Source: Tetraselmis striata (lineage: Eukaryota; Chlorophyta; Chlorodendrophyceae; Chlorodendrales; Chlorodendraceae). From it: a stretch of 64,000 nt of DNA. The DNA is taken from the NCBI GenBank assembly GCA_006384855.1, contig VCJN01002087.1, positions 186,001 to 250,000 on the forward strand, in the 5' to 3' direction. The notes under the pieces were generated by a model. The model was given only the letters and a program-made list of their open reading frames with translations, searched no databases and was not told the origin of the DNA. Below are positions 1 to 11,041 of this stretch, piece by piece. The position numbers and the translations under genes were made by a program. Every line of letters starts with the position of its first letter. The stretch's first letter is position 1.

Positions 1-1810
1 AGGACTCCTGTATAAACTGTTTCTCAAGAAAAGAATTCAGTTGTGTTCTTAGTTCCTCTAATTCTGCAGGTGATAATCTGTATATTTTTCCTGCAGGAAC
101 TTGAGCATCAGGAACAAGAGGGATCTCATGATCAAGACCAGGGCGTAATTGTGGAAGGTTGTCAAGCGGAGAGCATATTGGTTTATGCTTTCGCAATAAG
201 TCTCTGATCTGAGCGGTATAAGCTGCAGACTGGTCAGTGTTAATTGTATTTATCTCATCATCAATATCGAGCTCATCACTCTCTTTGGTGGCATTGTATT
301 GTTTAACAATGGCGCAGAAATAAATTGTGTCAGGGTCATGCTTGGCAATTTCTCTGGCCATGGCATTAGCATGAACCATTCTGACATTAGCCTGGCGGGG
401 CTCTGTTTGGCATTGGACTTTTAGTCCTGTGGAAAATGTCATCAGACCAGATTCCCAATCAACATGTGGGTTGTGTTGTTTCAGGAATTGCATCCCTAAA
501 ACCAGATTGAAATTATGTTGTAACGGTGTGACTGTGAAGTCAATGGGTATTGTGTAATTGTTGATATTTAATTCAAGGGTGATTTTTTGTGAGGCGAGAA
601 CCATTCTACCATCAGCAAGAATAACTCTTACTTTGTTTTGAAGTGGTGTAGTTGGTATTTTATTTTCTTTGACATACTTGGTGCTGGCAAAGTTCAAAGT
701 AGCACCGCTGTCAACCAGTACGGAAGGTGTTATATTAAATTCAGCACATGTTGGGTGTAACAGCAATAAGTCATGATCAGACTTGCTGGAAACAAAACAT
801 TTCTCTGTCATCATACGTGACTGGTGGGACTTTGTGGCTTTTGGTTTATATTCCTTACCTTGCTGTTCAGCCAGCATGGTTTTGAGTTCCTCAGTGGTAA
901 CGACGTCATTAATTGCCTGGGCTGAACGTTCCTCAACAGTGTAGTCAGCCAGGTAGACATCAACATACCACTCAGTGGGTCCCATAGGTTCAGTATCAGT
1001 CGCTGAACTGGGTGTGTGAAACAGATATGTTCCAGGCGGGTAGCTATGAATTTTCTTATATTTTGAAAGCAGTGGTTTCCAGGATTGTCCTAATTGTGAG
1101 GACCATCTGGGCATAACAATAATACCTCTTGTGTCAAAAGGTGACTCTTGTCTTTGCATCTCAAAATGCTGCAAGATAGGCAGGGCTGTGTCATCATACA
1201 CTGGATTGATGAACACAGTTTTACCTTTGATATTTTGTTGCAGAAATGGTTTTTCAGCACTGCAATAATCTGAACAGACAGCATCATATGCTGAGGCACA
1301 GGCATCAAAAGTGACTGGACCATAGGCATAATTCAGTCTCTTGAATTCTGCTTGGTCAAACACAACAGAGTCAGTTGGACATGCATTTGGTTTTGCATAT
1401 TTGTCAATTTCAGTGTCATTCTTTTGATTATTGTTTTTGGTACGCATTCTGCGCACTCGAGATCTCTTTTGTATGATAGTCAGTTTGGCATGCAGTTTAG
1501 CATGCGTCTTTTTGTCTTTGACATTTTTGTCGACATTTTCTCTGCACCCTGTCTCGTCCTCGATGTCGGCAACGAGGTGTGAATGAGCACAGGAACACCC
1601 ATGAGCTTCATGCTCAGGTTGTGAGTCGGAGGGGTTCAGTGCCGCGGGAGCGCAATGCTCGACCATATCGACATCTGTATCCTCGATCTCATGCAGGGGC
1701 TGAGCAGGCAGTTTAGCAGTGCATGCATGTTTGCATGGACTCGGCGACATGTCAGTGTCAATTGTCTCAATTACATTGAGAGGCACAGGTTGGCATGTCG
1801 CCCAACACCG
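1..1810 (-). CDS. Ty3/gypsy retroelement Pol polyprotein, 5' part (runs off the left edge)
   Basis: Read on the minus strand, the frame is open for about 603 codons from just after the gag stop to the window edge. In order it shows: a linker of about 150 residues rich in Pro, Cys and His; a segment with FDACAS and NPVYDD motifs that resembles an adenine methyltransferase fold (about 1320-1100); a retropepsin with active site VLVDSGAT at about 721-698; and the conserved lead-in to a Ty3/gypsy reverse transcriptase (PGLDHEIPL, YRLSPAELEELR, FLEKQFIQ) at about 150-5. The rest of RT, RNase H and integrase lie outside the window. It is in the same frame as gag, separated only by a TGA. The intact frame suggests a fairly young copy. 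No ATG sits at the start, which fits expression as a gag-pol fusion. Certain as a retroelement; the methyltransferase-like assignment is inference. Confidence 0.9.
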
Positions 1811-1813
1811 TCA
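1811..1813 (-). other. In-frame TGA between gag and pol, candidate readthrough stop
   Basis: On the minus strand the junction reads AAT AAA TGA CGG TGT. Gag and Pol lie in the same frame, with no frameshift and no further stop down to the window edge. UGA followed by CGG is one of the leaky stop contexts known from tobraviruses and some other plant viruses, so Pol is probably made by stop readthrough. This is inference from context; a 3' stem-loop was not verified. Confidence 0.55.
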
Positions 1814-2794
1814 TTTATTTTTATGTAAGTCGATCTTGTCGACTTGTTTGGCTAGCTTGTTAGCTGCCACTTTGGCTTTGAACTGTTCTTTGTCATGTTC
1901 AGACGCATGGCGGCATTCATAAATTGAGTGGCCTTTTTTGCCGCATTTGGCGCACTCACCAGAGAAGCGACTCTTTTTTGGTTGACGACTGGGGAAGCTG
2001 CTGTGAGCAGCAGGACGACTTGGGGCAGAGCTGGTTGATGCTCCGTTGTTGCGTGACCACGGGTTTGTGGAGGTCGGCATGTGACAACGATCTGAATACT
2101 CCTCGTAGCGACGCTTGTGTTTCTTGATGTTGGCCTGCCTCCTTTGGGCAATCTCGACAGCGACGCGGTGCTCCTCGTCGATAGCCGAGAGATGTCTGAA
2201 AAGTACTTCATGAGTCGAGACAACCTCGTTGTTGTGGTTAGCCATCTTTTGCACCTCGGCTCTCTCGTGCTTGGGAATCGCCTGCAAAATACGCTGCACT
2301 TGCAAGTACTCAGGCACAACGAAAGGTTCATGCAGCAAAGCAAATGCAGCTTGTAGCTTGCGCTGCAAGTCGACACAGCAAGTAGCCATCTTGGGGTCGC
2401 TCGGCTTGATGCAGATGTTACGTGCATAGTCTCCGACGGTTGTCTGAATGCCGTTGGGGAAAGCGGCCTTGAAAAAAGCTTGTTTCCAGTCTTGATAGTT
2501 GACAAAGTGAGTCAGGACCTCGCAGCCCATAACAATGTGAACTTGAAGCTCATGGCTGTTGAGTACAAGTTGGTGGGTGTGAGCCGCGATAGAATCGGTC
2601 TTGAACTGGCGACCGAGCCATGCCTCCGTCTCAGGAACCCAAAGCTTGTTGCGGTCGGAAATCTCCTTGTCGACATTCTCCAGAAAAGCCTTGACTGCTG
2701 GGAAGTCATGAACGTCGGCGAGCTTGTGTGAGATGTTCTGGGTTGGCGCCACAACGCGGGCTTCCAGCATCTTCTTCTCGACAATTTGACGCAT
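1811..2794 (-). CDS. Retroelement Gag with CCHC zinc knuckle
   Basis: The 327-codon frame from an ATG encodes a capsid/nucleocapsid-like protein. The N-terminal two thirds is helical and charged, as in Ty3/gypsy Gag proteins. Near the C-terminus is one zinc knuckle, CAKCGKKGHSIYEC (CX2CX4HX4C), preceded by a basic Ser/Pro-rich linker, the usual nucleocapsid layout for binding genomic RNA. Gag forms the particle in which reverse transcription occurs. The frame stays open upstream of this ATG into sequence that becomes the tandem satellite near 2,840, so the true start may lie further out or the 5' end may be broken. Pol follows in the same frame after one TGA. The family call is firm; the start is less certain. 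Confidence 0.88.
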   Translation of the reverse strand: MRQIVEKKMLEARVVAPTQNISHKLADVHDFPAVKAFLENVDKEISDRNKLWVPETEAWLGRQFKTDSIAAHTHQLVLNSHELQVHIVMGCEVLTHFVNYQDWKQAFFKAAFPNGIQTTVGDYARNICIKPSDPKMATCCVDLQRKLQAAFALLHEPFVVPEYLQVQRILQAIPKHERAEVQKMANHNNEVVSTHEVLFRHLSAIDEEHRVAVEIAQRRQANIKKHKRRYEEYSDRCHMPTSTNPWSRNNGASTSSAPSRPAAHSSFPSRQPKKSRFSGECAKCGKKGHSIYECRHASEHDKEQFKAKVAANKLAKQVDKIDLHKNK

Positions 2795-2839
2795 AGACTG
2801 CTCGGCGAGTATAGGCCAGCGAACGATGAGCGGCCGGTG

Positions 2840-5210
2840 TAACCTCGTACCGGTGGTACCGTTGCACGGCGCACGACCGCGATGCGTACGCCTACACCGA
2901 GGATGAATGGGGAATGGGAGCTGGCCGCGCTGCTAGTGACGCCCCGCCGTGCGCAGCCCGTACACGTTGCACGCATGCGAGGCAGTATAGGGCACGGTAC
3001 GCTCCAGCAAGGTGCCGTGCATACGCACCCGCGGGTCTCTGCGTGGGGGTGCATATATTCGTAATGGGTACCGGTTTCCAAACCTAGCTTACCGGCAGCA
3101 GGTCGCGCGCTGATGCTTAATGACGTCTCGACGAGCAACGCATCTGCGCATATAGGTACCGGTAGCGTCGGCGTACACATAGCTAGAGAGTTGGTGTTAT
3201 CCCGGACACTGCCGGTGTCTACGGCATAAATCTCAATCATCCCTGAGTAGAAGCCGAAGTAACCTCGTACATATCGACGCATGACACACTATCACGTGTA
3301 TATATGGCATGTGCGCCCATACAACGGACGATGTGGAGCGCCGGCAGGTCGCCCCCCTCCTTAGAGCACCTCGTCGTATGCGGCGGGTGCACGCGGGCAA
3401 ACCCCCTCGGGACCCCCTCGGGACCCCCTCGGGAATACCGCGAGGCGCTATTTCTCGTTGCGCGCAGGCAACGTCATGCGCAGTCGTGGAGATCGGCGCG
3501 GGGGTCGGAGAAGTTCTTATTACCGGCACCGGAGCATGCATTGATGACGCCGCGATGAGCGCAACTGCGTACACGCCGGCCTAGCTGGAATAGCGGGTGT
3601 TAATTTGGGCGCCGTTGTCTACGGCGTATTCTAAATCTCTACAGTAGAGCGGCCGAAATGGCGATTTACCTCGCACCGTCGCGCCACACACAATCGCGAT
3701 GCGTACATGTACGCTCACACGGACGATGTTAACATGCAGTCGGTCTCTCACTTGATGTCGCCTCGTTGTACACAGCGCGTGCACGTCGGCGTGCCTTACA
3801 TGACATGTGAGGCGCTATTTCTCGTCCTACTTCGATAATGTATCAGGTCATACGCGCCCGTGGAGATCGACACGTACGGAGGTCGGAGAAGTACGTCGAA
3901 CTAGCTTACCGGCAGTGGATCACGTTGATGATGACGCCGCGTCGAGCGCAATTGCGTACACGCCGGCACACCTAGTTGGAGCAGCGGGTGCTTGATTTCG
4001 GGCGCCGTTGTCTACGGAGTAACCTAAAATCTCTGAGAGGTGGCCGATGCAACCTCGTACCATCGCGCCACGCCCGATCGTGATGCGTACGGCCGTACGC
4101 TCGATGGGACGAAGTGTACCGGCAAAGGGTCTCTCAGTTATTGATTGCGACCGGCTGTACGCTGCGCGTACACGCCGGCGGGCCTTGCAAAGCATGCAAA
4201 GAGCTAGTTTTCGTCGCGCTCCGCCTATGCGTTAGTCATACGCACCCGGCGAGATCGGTATGAGGGGTTGGAGATGTACGTCGAACTAGCTTGCCGGCAG
4301 CAGTTCAGCTGTTAATGACGCCGCGATGGGCGCGACTGCGCACACGCCGGCGTACACCTCGCTAAACCAACGGGTGGTTCTATTTCGGGCGCCATTGGCT
4401 ACGACATAACCTAAATCCATGAAGAGGGACAATAGCCGGAGTAAACTCGTACCAATATCAGCGCGCCATGCACGATCGCGATGCGTACATCCGTATTGGT
4501 ACTTGTATCAATGCGCGGTCGGACGAAGTTTACCCTGCGATTAATGCTTCGTACAGCCGCTACAAGCACGATCTCGATGCGTATTGCGCGCACTCGGCGG
4601 ACGCAGGTGACAGGCAGAGGGTCCCTATGTGGATGACGCCCCGTCGTACGCGGCGCGTACACGCCGGCGTGCCTCACAAGATCTGCGAGGCGCTTGTTCT
4701 TGTTGCACCCCACCTATGCGTCGGGCTGAGGCACCCGCGGATGTATCGGCACGGGGGTCGGAAAATATCCATAACTAGCTTAAATATCCATAGCCGGCGG
4801 TGGATCACCGACCATGTTGATGACGCTGCGATTAGCGCAACTGCGTACACGCCGGCATACACGTAGCAGGACCAACTGCGGTTAAACCGGGCGCAGTTGT
4901 CTACGGCGTAATATAATCTACGGCGTAAAGCAACCTCATACCGTCGCGCCACGCACGATCGCGATGCGTACGCTCATTCGAACGACGTTACGGGACAGGC
5001 GGTCCCTCGGCTGATAACGCCCCGTCGTACATGGTGGCGTACAAACCGGCGTGCCTTGCAGAACCTGCACGGCGCCACCTCCCCATGCGCTCCACCTATA
5101 CGTGGGTCATACGCAACCGGCGAGATCGGCATGACGAGTCGGAGCAGTAGTACCTCGAACTATTTACCGGCAGCATTTCATCTGCTAATGATGCTGCGAT
5201 GGGCGTTAGT
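2840..5210. repeat. Degenerate tandem satellite, about six units of 385-485 bp
   Basis: Two anchor strings recur at regular spacing. TAACCTCGTACC-like anchors lie near 2846, 3260, 3668, 4051, 4444 and 4929. CTAGCTTACCGGCAG-like anchors lie near 3093, 3517, 3903, 4288, 4772 and 5158. Most steps are 383-424 bp, with one of about 485 bp. Other shared pieces are GATCGCGATGCGTAC and ACGCCGGCGTGCCT. Units differ by many substitutions and short indels. The array abuts the 5' side of the gag gene, where an LTR or 5' UTR would be expected. Short ORFs in it are not consistent between units and are not called. Confidence 0.8.
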
Positions 5211-6325
5211 GTGGTGGCAGAATATTGCTCGCGGAGGAATTAAAATAGTGTCGCCCGGACAATCCCGCCCGAGGCTGACTACAACTGATTCAGCGAGGAG
5301 AGAGGTGGCCGTCACCGCAACGCGGGCGGCCAAGTGGGCTGCGGTAACCCAGCCAGTCTGCGATTCGGCACTGGCAACGGAGTCGATGCCGAGCGGGCAG
5401 TTGGCTGCGGCCGTCGGTGAGATGTAGTGGTGCACTGCCGTGTGAGCGACCGAGCGATTCTCAAGCATTTTGGGGCGAGTTTCATGCGACCCCCACCACG
5501 ACGCAGACCACGGTCGTACTGCCGCCGCGGTTCTCGTTACCGTGGTGGAAGCTGCTCGCAGGGGCCCGCGTCGTGGGTTATTTTCGGCAGGACATGGGTA
5601 TGGTTACGCATCCGGACGAGCACCTCTCGTCGCGAGAGCAACCGGAACCGCAGCAACGCTTTTAAAGCGGCCTCACAAAGCGGGGCGTCGTACGAATGCA
5701 TTGCCCTTATGTGTTGTTGGAGGGCAGAGCCCTGCATGACGTCGACATGCTTCGCATGGTAGGCAGCAGACATTTGGATTGCTTGTCTCTGTTGGCGCGG
5801 ACAATTGGATGGCTTTGTACGCGAGCTGCGCGGGGCGAAGTGGCACCGGCACGTCTAAATGGTTTACACGCACAACGTGCAGTTTGCCATTTGGAGCAGT
5901 TGGTCACGCTGCTGAATGGAAGCACAGCGCCTTTGGACGTCATCTAAGGAAACTATGAGGCGTCGCTAGCCATTTTCCTGCGATTTTTGCAGTGACAGAG
6001 GTGTGTCACCCCTTCCCGCAACGGTGGGACTGCTGCGAAAATTTATTGCACACTGCATTATTGTGACTTAAACACCAGCCTACAACGGGGAGCTTGAGTA
6101 GCCGCTGCCAATGACTCGCATGGGCGCCAGCATCAATCGCTGTCTCCCGCCGGTTAGTCGCTGGCAAATCCCTACCAGGAGGCTGTTGTTAGAGAATTGC
6201 TAACGGCGGTGGCAAAGCGGGCTGCACGCAAGCCCGGCACACGCCTAGTACTCGCCTTAGTCGAAATCCGCAATATTTACGGGCGGGATTCAACCTGGTC
6301 CGCCGGTCATATGGTTTCCACCGCC
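5211..6325. other. Gene-free stretch with part of dispersed repeat D
   Basis: No convincing gene was seen. Positions about 5855-6085 are a diverged copy of 63,707-63,985, sharing ACAACGTGCAGTTTGCCAT, GGACGTCATCTAAGGAAACT and CACCCCTTCCCGCAACGGTG. The short ORFs here overlap in several frames and lack recognisable domains. Confidence 0.6.
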
Positions 6326-7166
6326 AGGGTTGGGCGGAACTCCAAATGGAGGAGTTCCGTTCCGGCGGAGCTGAATTCCGCATAATTCAGTTCCGCCGGA
6401 ATGGGACCACGGAATTCCGTTCAAGTCCGCCGGAACGGAACCACGGAATTCCGCCGGAACAGATCAGTTCCGCCGGAATTGAACGGAATTCCGCCGGATC
6501 TAGGGCCCGAACTGGGATGTTTGTGCTAAGCATGATCCTTTGTATATGCTTGTTCATTCTTGTACTGTATATCATGTTGAGCATCGGTATTCTGCTGAGT
6601 ATAGTGCCCTGAGTATCGCGTCGGGCGGACGAGCCGGCAGTGGCGGGCGAAAGGGGGGGGGCGTCCGCTGGCCCGGACGGCACGGCGTGGCGGCATCACT
6701 AAGTCATCGGCGGCATCACCGCCGCCGGTGGCGGCGGGATCCTCCTCTGCGTCGCCTTCCGCTTCCTCCTGATCCATAGGCAGGACCTATTCCGCCTACT
6801 CCGGCTACTCCTACTCCGGGTCGAGAGGGAGGGTAATATTGTCGGAAGGCATAGCTCATGGTGAGGGGCGAGGGGTGAGTTAGGTGTCAGCAACTCTGGT
6901 GTGGCATGCCATGTCTGATGGCGCTGATATATCTGCCTCCTTGGCATCCGCGGTATTTTTCTCACCGTATATCACCATATCTCGACGAGCCAACGCGTAA
7001 AAACACGCTGGAGTCGATTGGGATAAGTTTCGATGTAGTTCCAGGGGGCGTCAGTTTCACCGGGTTTTTGGCCGAGTTCCGGCGGAACGGGATTCCGGCG
7101 GTTCAGTTCCACCCGGGCCGGAACTCTGAAACTCGCCGGAACGGAACTGAGTTCCGCCCAACGCTG
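6326..7166 (-). mobile_element. Non-autonomous hAT-type DNA transposon, copy A
   Basis: The ends are inverted repeats, CAGGGTTGGGCGGAACT on the left and the complement of CAGCGTTGGGCGGAACT on the right, which is the hAT-like CAGGGnTnGGC form. The 8-bp duplication GTTTCCAC lies at 7167-7174 and at 6315-6322; the left copy is separated from the end by 3 extra bases (CGC). Inside both ends are arrays of the palindromic motif GGAATTCCG / TTCCGGCGGAA, like subterminal transposase-binding sites. The middle matches copy B and keeps a short acidic coding remnant (minus strand, about 6777-6650). It is 841 bp and has no transposase domain. Strand follows that remnant. Confidence 0.78.
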
Positions 7167-8258
7167 GTTTCCACTAGCCGTCATGCCTAATGTTTCTAAA
7201 CCTAGGCTGTATGAGGAGGGGGCTCAGCGCAGCTTCGCATAAATTATCATGTCCTGCAGAATGGGTCCATAACATGTGACCCAGCCTCAAATGTGCAGAT
7301 CCGTATAGATGCGCACTCCCCACATCCCTACATCCGCAGCTGCGTTTTGTCGAAAAATGTGGACTGTAGGCAAGAGGCTTTTGCTTTTATTCCAGATGTC
7401 ATCGCATCATTATTAGCCGGTCAAACCGGTGCAGCCGCTAGAACAATACCCGAAGGTAATCCGCCCCCGATGGGCGGTTACTCACAAACCGACTACACAT
7501 GGATTGATGCCGTCTGCATTTTTGGCAAACCTCATGGCGGATTTTCAGTAGCACTTAAGCACGCATATGTCTGGGCGTGTCCCGACGGCGCGGTAACCCG
7601 CACCGTGGGTTCCTAGCCATAATTCGGGCCGGAAGTCGCTCGCCACTTGGTTGTGAAACGCATAGCATAGTCGGCGGTTGATCGCAGATGTGGGGGGGGG
7701 GGGGGGGGGGGTTTGGGGGGGGGGGGGGGGGGGGGGGGTGCGTGCCCGCCTTTTCCCCTCCAGTCCCCCCTTGGGGATCCGACCGCAAGAGCTGAGACGG
7801 GCGAGGTGGAGGCAGCATCTGCGGACCGCGGCCGAGGCCGGCGGACCGCCACAGCCGGCGCGGTGAGCGATCAGCGCCGCGACCAGTGGGATCTTCTCAG
7901 CGATGGCGGCAAGTGGAGCCAAGCCGCAGCAGACGACCGAAGACTGCGCGGTGTCGGTGCATTACCGATGTACAGGAAATGCTTTTTGGGGGCGGGGCGA
8001 TTATGGTATTCGTATTCCCCGTACGGCCAATTAGCGGTAGTCGCCTATACCGGCGACCGCGCGCGTAGCTATCCGGAGAACAACACAGCCACTTATCACG
8101 TGATGGAGGAGACTGGGTTTGGAAACGAAAGAGGATGGTCGGAAGCTTGAGCTGTACTTACACTATATGCGTTCCCTACTATGGTTAGAGATGGGAAGCC
8201 CGAAAAACAACTCACTCTAGGCGGTGGCGAGCACCATGATAGCACGTTGTAATCAATT
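7167..8258. other. Gene-poor stretch with long G-runs and part of repeat D
   Basis: Two G-runs lie at 7692-7738, split by TTT. Positions about 7785-7970 match about 63,455-63,640 (shared GCCGAGGCCGGCGGACCGCCACA), so this is a second module of dispersed repeat D. A 107-codon frame at 7293-7616 (+) has no recognisable domain and is not called as a gene. Confidence 0.5.
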
Positions 8259-10154
8259 TCAATTTCGATTTAGGTGCATGTACCGTTGGAAGTTCGGCTG
8301 ATCTAGCACGCCGTCCATCAACACGTTTGTAGCCCACATATCTCGGCCTTGCTTCGAGTAGACGGCACCGGCCACCGTGACACCCCATAACCGGACGTAC
8401 TCCCGCTTGCTGGTGTTATTGTGGCCCTTCTTAGCGCGCATGGCAGCGCTGTTGATACCCGCGCCGTCGGCGGCTAGGTCACCGAGGTAGACCGTCATCA
8501 AGAGGTGCTCCAAGTCGATCTTGCCGTCGATGATAGGATGCCCCTTCTCCAGGCATGCCTGCAAGGTGAGCGCCGCCTCCCGCGCTGAAGCAGTGTCGGT
8601 CAGCTCGCGTTGGGCTGGGTTAGGTCGACGACGGTCTAGACGGCCGCCTTGCTGGCTTGACGGATGGTTACGGAGGTGCCGGGCGCAAGTGAGAGCCAGG
8701 CGGGATCTTTGGGCCCGTCATCTTTGGCGCCTTCCTCGGCATCGGGCTCGCCAGGCAGGGGCGTCTTGTCGTCCGAGTCGCTGTCCGGGGCCTGCCGCAG
8801 CGCAGCCGGGTCTTGCGAGTCGCCGATCAAGTCGCTTGGGGTTGAGACCAGGGTTGGGCGGAACTCAGTTCCGTTCCGGCGAGTTCCGGAGTTCCGGCCC
8901 GGGTGGAACTGAACCGCCGGAATTCCGTTCCGCCGGAACTCGGCCAGAAACACGGTGGAGCTGACTCCCCCCCCCCCCCCCCCCCCGGAACTACATCGAA
9001 ACTTATCCCAATCGACTCCAGCGTATTGCTTTTGCGTTGGCTCGTCGAGATATGGTGATATCTCAACCATATATACAATACGGTGAGAAAAATACCGCAG
9101 GTGCCAAGGAGGCACATACCTATATCAGCGCCATCAGACATGGCATGCCACACCAGAGTTGCTGACACCTATCTCACCCCTCGCCCTTCACCATGAGTTA
9201 TGCCTTCCGACAATATTACCCTCCCTCTCGACCCTGAGTAGGCGGAATAGGACGTGCCCATGGATCAAGAGGAAGCGGGAGGCGACCTAGAGGAGGATCC
9301 CGCCGCCACCGACGGCGGTGATGCCGCCGATGACTTAGTGATGCCGCCACGCCGTGCCGTCCGGGCCAGCGGACGCCCCCCCCCCCCCCCCCCCCCCTTG
9401 CGCCCGCCACTGCCGGCTCGTCCGCCCGACGCGAAACTCAGGGCACTATACTCAGCAGAATACCGATGCTCAACAGGATATACAGTACAAGAATGAAAAA
9501 GCATATACAACCTGCTGAGCACAAACATCCCAGTTCCGGCCATGGATCCGGCGGAATTCCGTTCAATTCCGGCGGAACTAGTCTGTTCCGACGGAATTCC
9601 GTGGGTCCGTTCCGGCGGAACTGATGAGTTCCGGCGGAACTGGACAGAATTCCGCTGTTCAATTCCGGCGGAACTGAATTCCGCGAAGTTCCACCGGAAC
9701 GGAACTCCTCCATTTGGAGTTCCGCCCAACCCTGGTTGAGACATGGCTGGGGGTGCCACCTTGTCTTTGGAGGGTGAGCGGCTTGGTGAGCATGATAGAA
9801 GTTGCGGGCGGCTCGGTAGGGGTGCCGGAGTCGGAGAGCACCGACCATGTAACAAAAAACTCGCACCAACTCCTTGGCCTTGCATGCGCGGCGGCACGAA
9901 CTGAGCAACAAGAATAAGAGGCCCAATCACCGACCCTGGCGGAGCCGAGGCATCGCTAGTACAGGTGAGCCGGAACCAGTGGCCTCAACTCGGAGCGCTC
10001 TGGCAAATTCGGTGGCAAGCGGCGCGACATCCCACTTCACCAGCCACACACCAGTGTCCATCGACTCGCCGACGGTGCCAAACACCCGCGCACGTTGCGG
10101 GACGTCCCACCGCCAGAGGGAGCATAGGGCCTCGACGGGCTGAGACTTGGACAC
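8259..10154 (-). pseudogene. PiggyBac-like transposase remnant, split by a hAT element
   Basis: Three minus-strand coding blocks are seen. An N-terminal block lies at 10,154-9,927. An acidic block at about 9,841-9,743 continues in frame at 8,848-8,639 once the hAT element and one 8-bp target copy are removed. A block at 8,564-8,259 contains EYVRLWGVTVAGAVYS, then DMWATN and FQRYMHLNR. That pattern resembles the start of the PiggyBac transposase core (EFxxFxGxxxxMG...YWS...MSRxRF). A stop at 8,636, frame changes and a stop right after the NRN motif end the copy, and the catalytic Asp residues are absent. The family call is inference from pattern; another DDE transposase is possible. Confidence 0.45.
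8849..9734 (+). mobile_element. Non-autonomous hAT-type DNA transposon, copy B
   Basis: This 886-bp element has terminal inverted repeats beginning CAGGGTTGGGCGGAACT at both ends and a perfect 8-bp target-site duplication, GTTGAGAC, at 8841-8848 and 9735-9742. It is the inverted counterpart of copy A (6326-7166), with the same subterminal GGAATTCCG arrays and the same internal sequence. The internal coding remnant (from about 9259, +) reads MDQEEAGGDLEEDPAAT; copy A has MDQEEAEGDAEEDPAAT. A C-run at 9377-9397 and another at 8970-8986 differ in length from copy A. The insertion lies inside a PiggyBac-like reading frame. Confidence 0.85.
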
Positions 10155-10464
10155 CGGTGGTCACGGTCTTGCGCATATTGGCGGCTGGTGGGTGGCGGGT
10201 GGGTCGGTGGGTCGAAGACATGTTTGATTGTTTCAAATTACAAAAAATGCGCGCCAGCTTATAGCTCACTCAAGCCGGTCAATGATCGGTCCCGTAGGGC
10301 TGGGCTTTAAAGCATTTGGTCTCTGGCAAGGTCCCATGTTGGCCGCTTGATCCTTTGCATTGTATGTATTGTCGTTACTATACAAATGTTGTAATGTTGT
10401 ATATATCATAGAAATATAAACTACACCATACATATGTTGGTGGAGTCCCCGCGGTGGGGGTATC

Positions 10465-10915
10465 ACCGTCGTAATTTGGGGTTGTTAGTTCCGGAGTTCA
10501 GGGATTTTATCAGTATTCATGTTATTGCGTCAACACCTGAGGACTTTACTGTCTTTATTTTGGGCGGGGTCCCCCCTCCCTTCATGGCGCCTTGGATTTT
10601 ACTGTGAATAGAAAATTTTTCCAGCTATGGCGTCAAGCCCTCCCTCACATTGCCTTTTTTTGTTGCACATGTATCGCACTCCCGAAATGCTTTGCTCCGC
10701 GGGATGGGGCTTGCCCCAACTCGCATTACTCGAATGGGCCGACGCCCAAAGGCGTAGGCGGACCTTTCGTGGTCAGTGCCCGGTATTCTGATGGTAGTGT
10801 TTTAGACGGTGATCCAACAGTGTTGGAAACTCCGTCCCTGGCCCCCAATTAGTCTTGCATAATGCCTCGGCAATTTGCTTGTTGACTATGAAGTAACTAC
10901 AGTTGAATCAGCGAT
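10465..10915 (+). repeat. Dispersed repeat R1, copy 1 (3' truncated)
   Basis: It matches 36,510-36,900 closely, including TATGGCGTC, CATGTATCGCACTCCCGAAA and GGTGATCCAACAGTGTTGGAAA, and 28,805-29,070. It lacks the family's 3' tail. It keeps a broken coding frame (FQLWRQALPHIAFF, then a shifted DGSVLDGDPTVLE). No domain was recognised. Confidence 0.75.
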
Positions 10916-11041
10916 GCGTCGATTTTTCATAAAATTTTAAAAGAATGGGTTCTATATCACTGGCCTACAATTCCATGAATTGCATTGCCAGCGCTTTGAA
11001 GTAACAACAGCGAGCGTTTGCATTGCCAGCGCTTTGAAGTA

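Noticed and set aside
2512-3282. 256-codon minus-strand frame overlapping gag
   Set aside because: Shadow of gag in another frame and satellite sequence; no domain.
7545-7922. Pro- or Gly-rich frames across the G-runs (also at 31.9, 33.0, 40.9, 57.7 and 59.6 kb)
   Set aside because: They are translations of homopolymer tracts; where genes exist the runs lie in introns.
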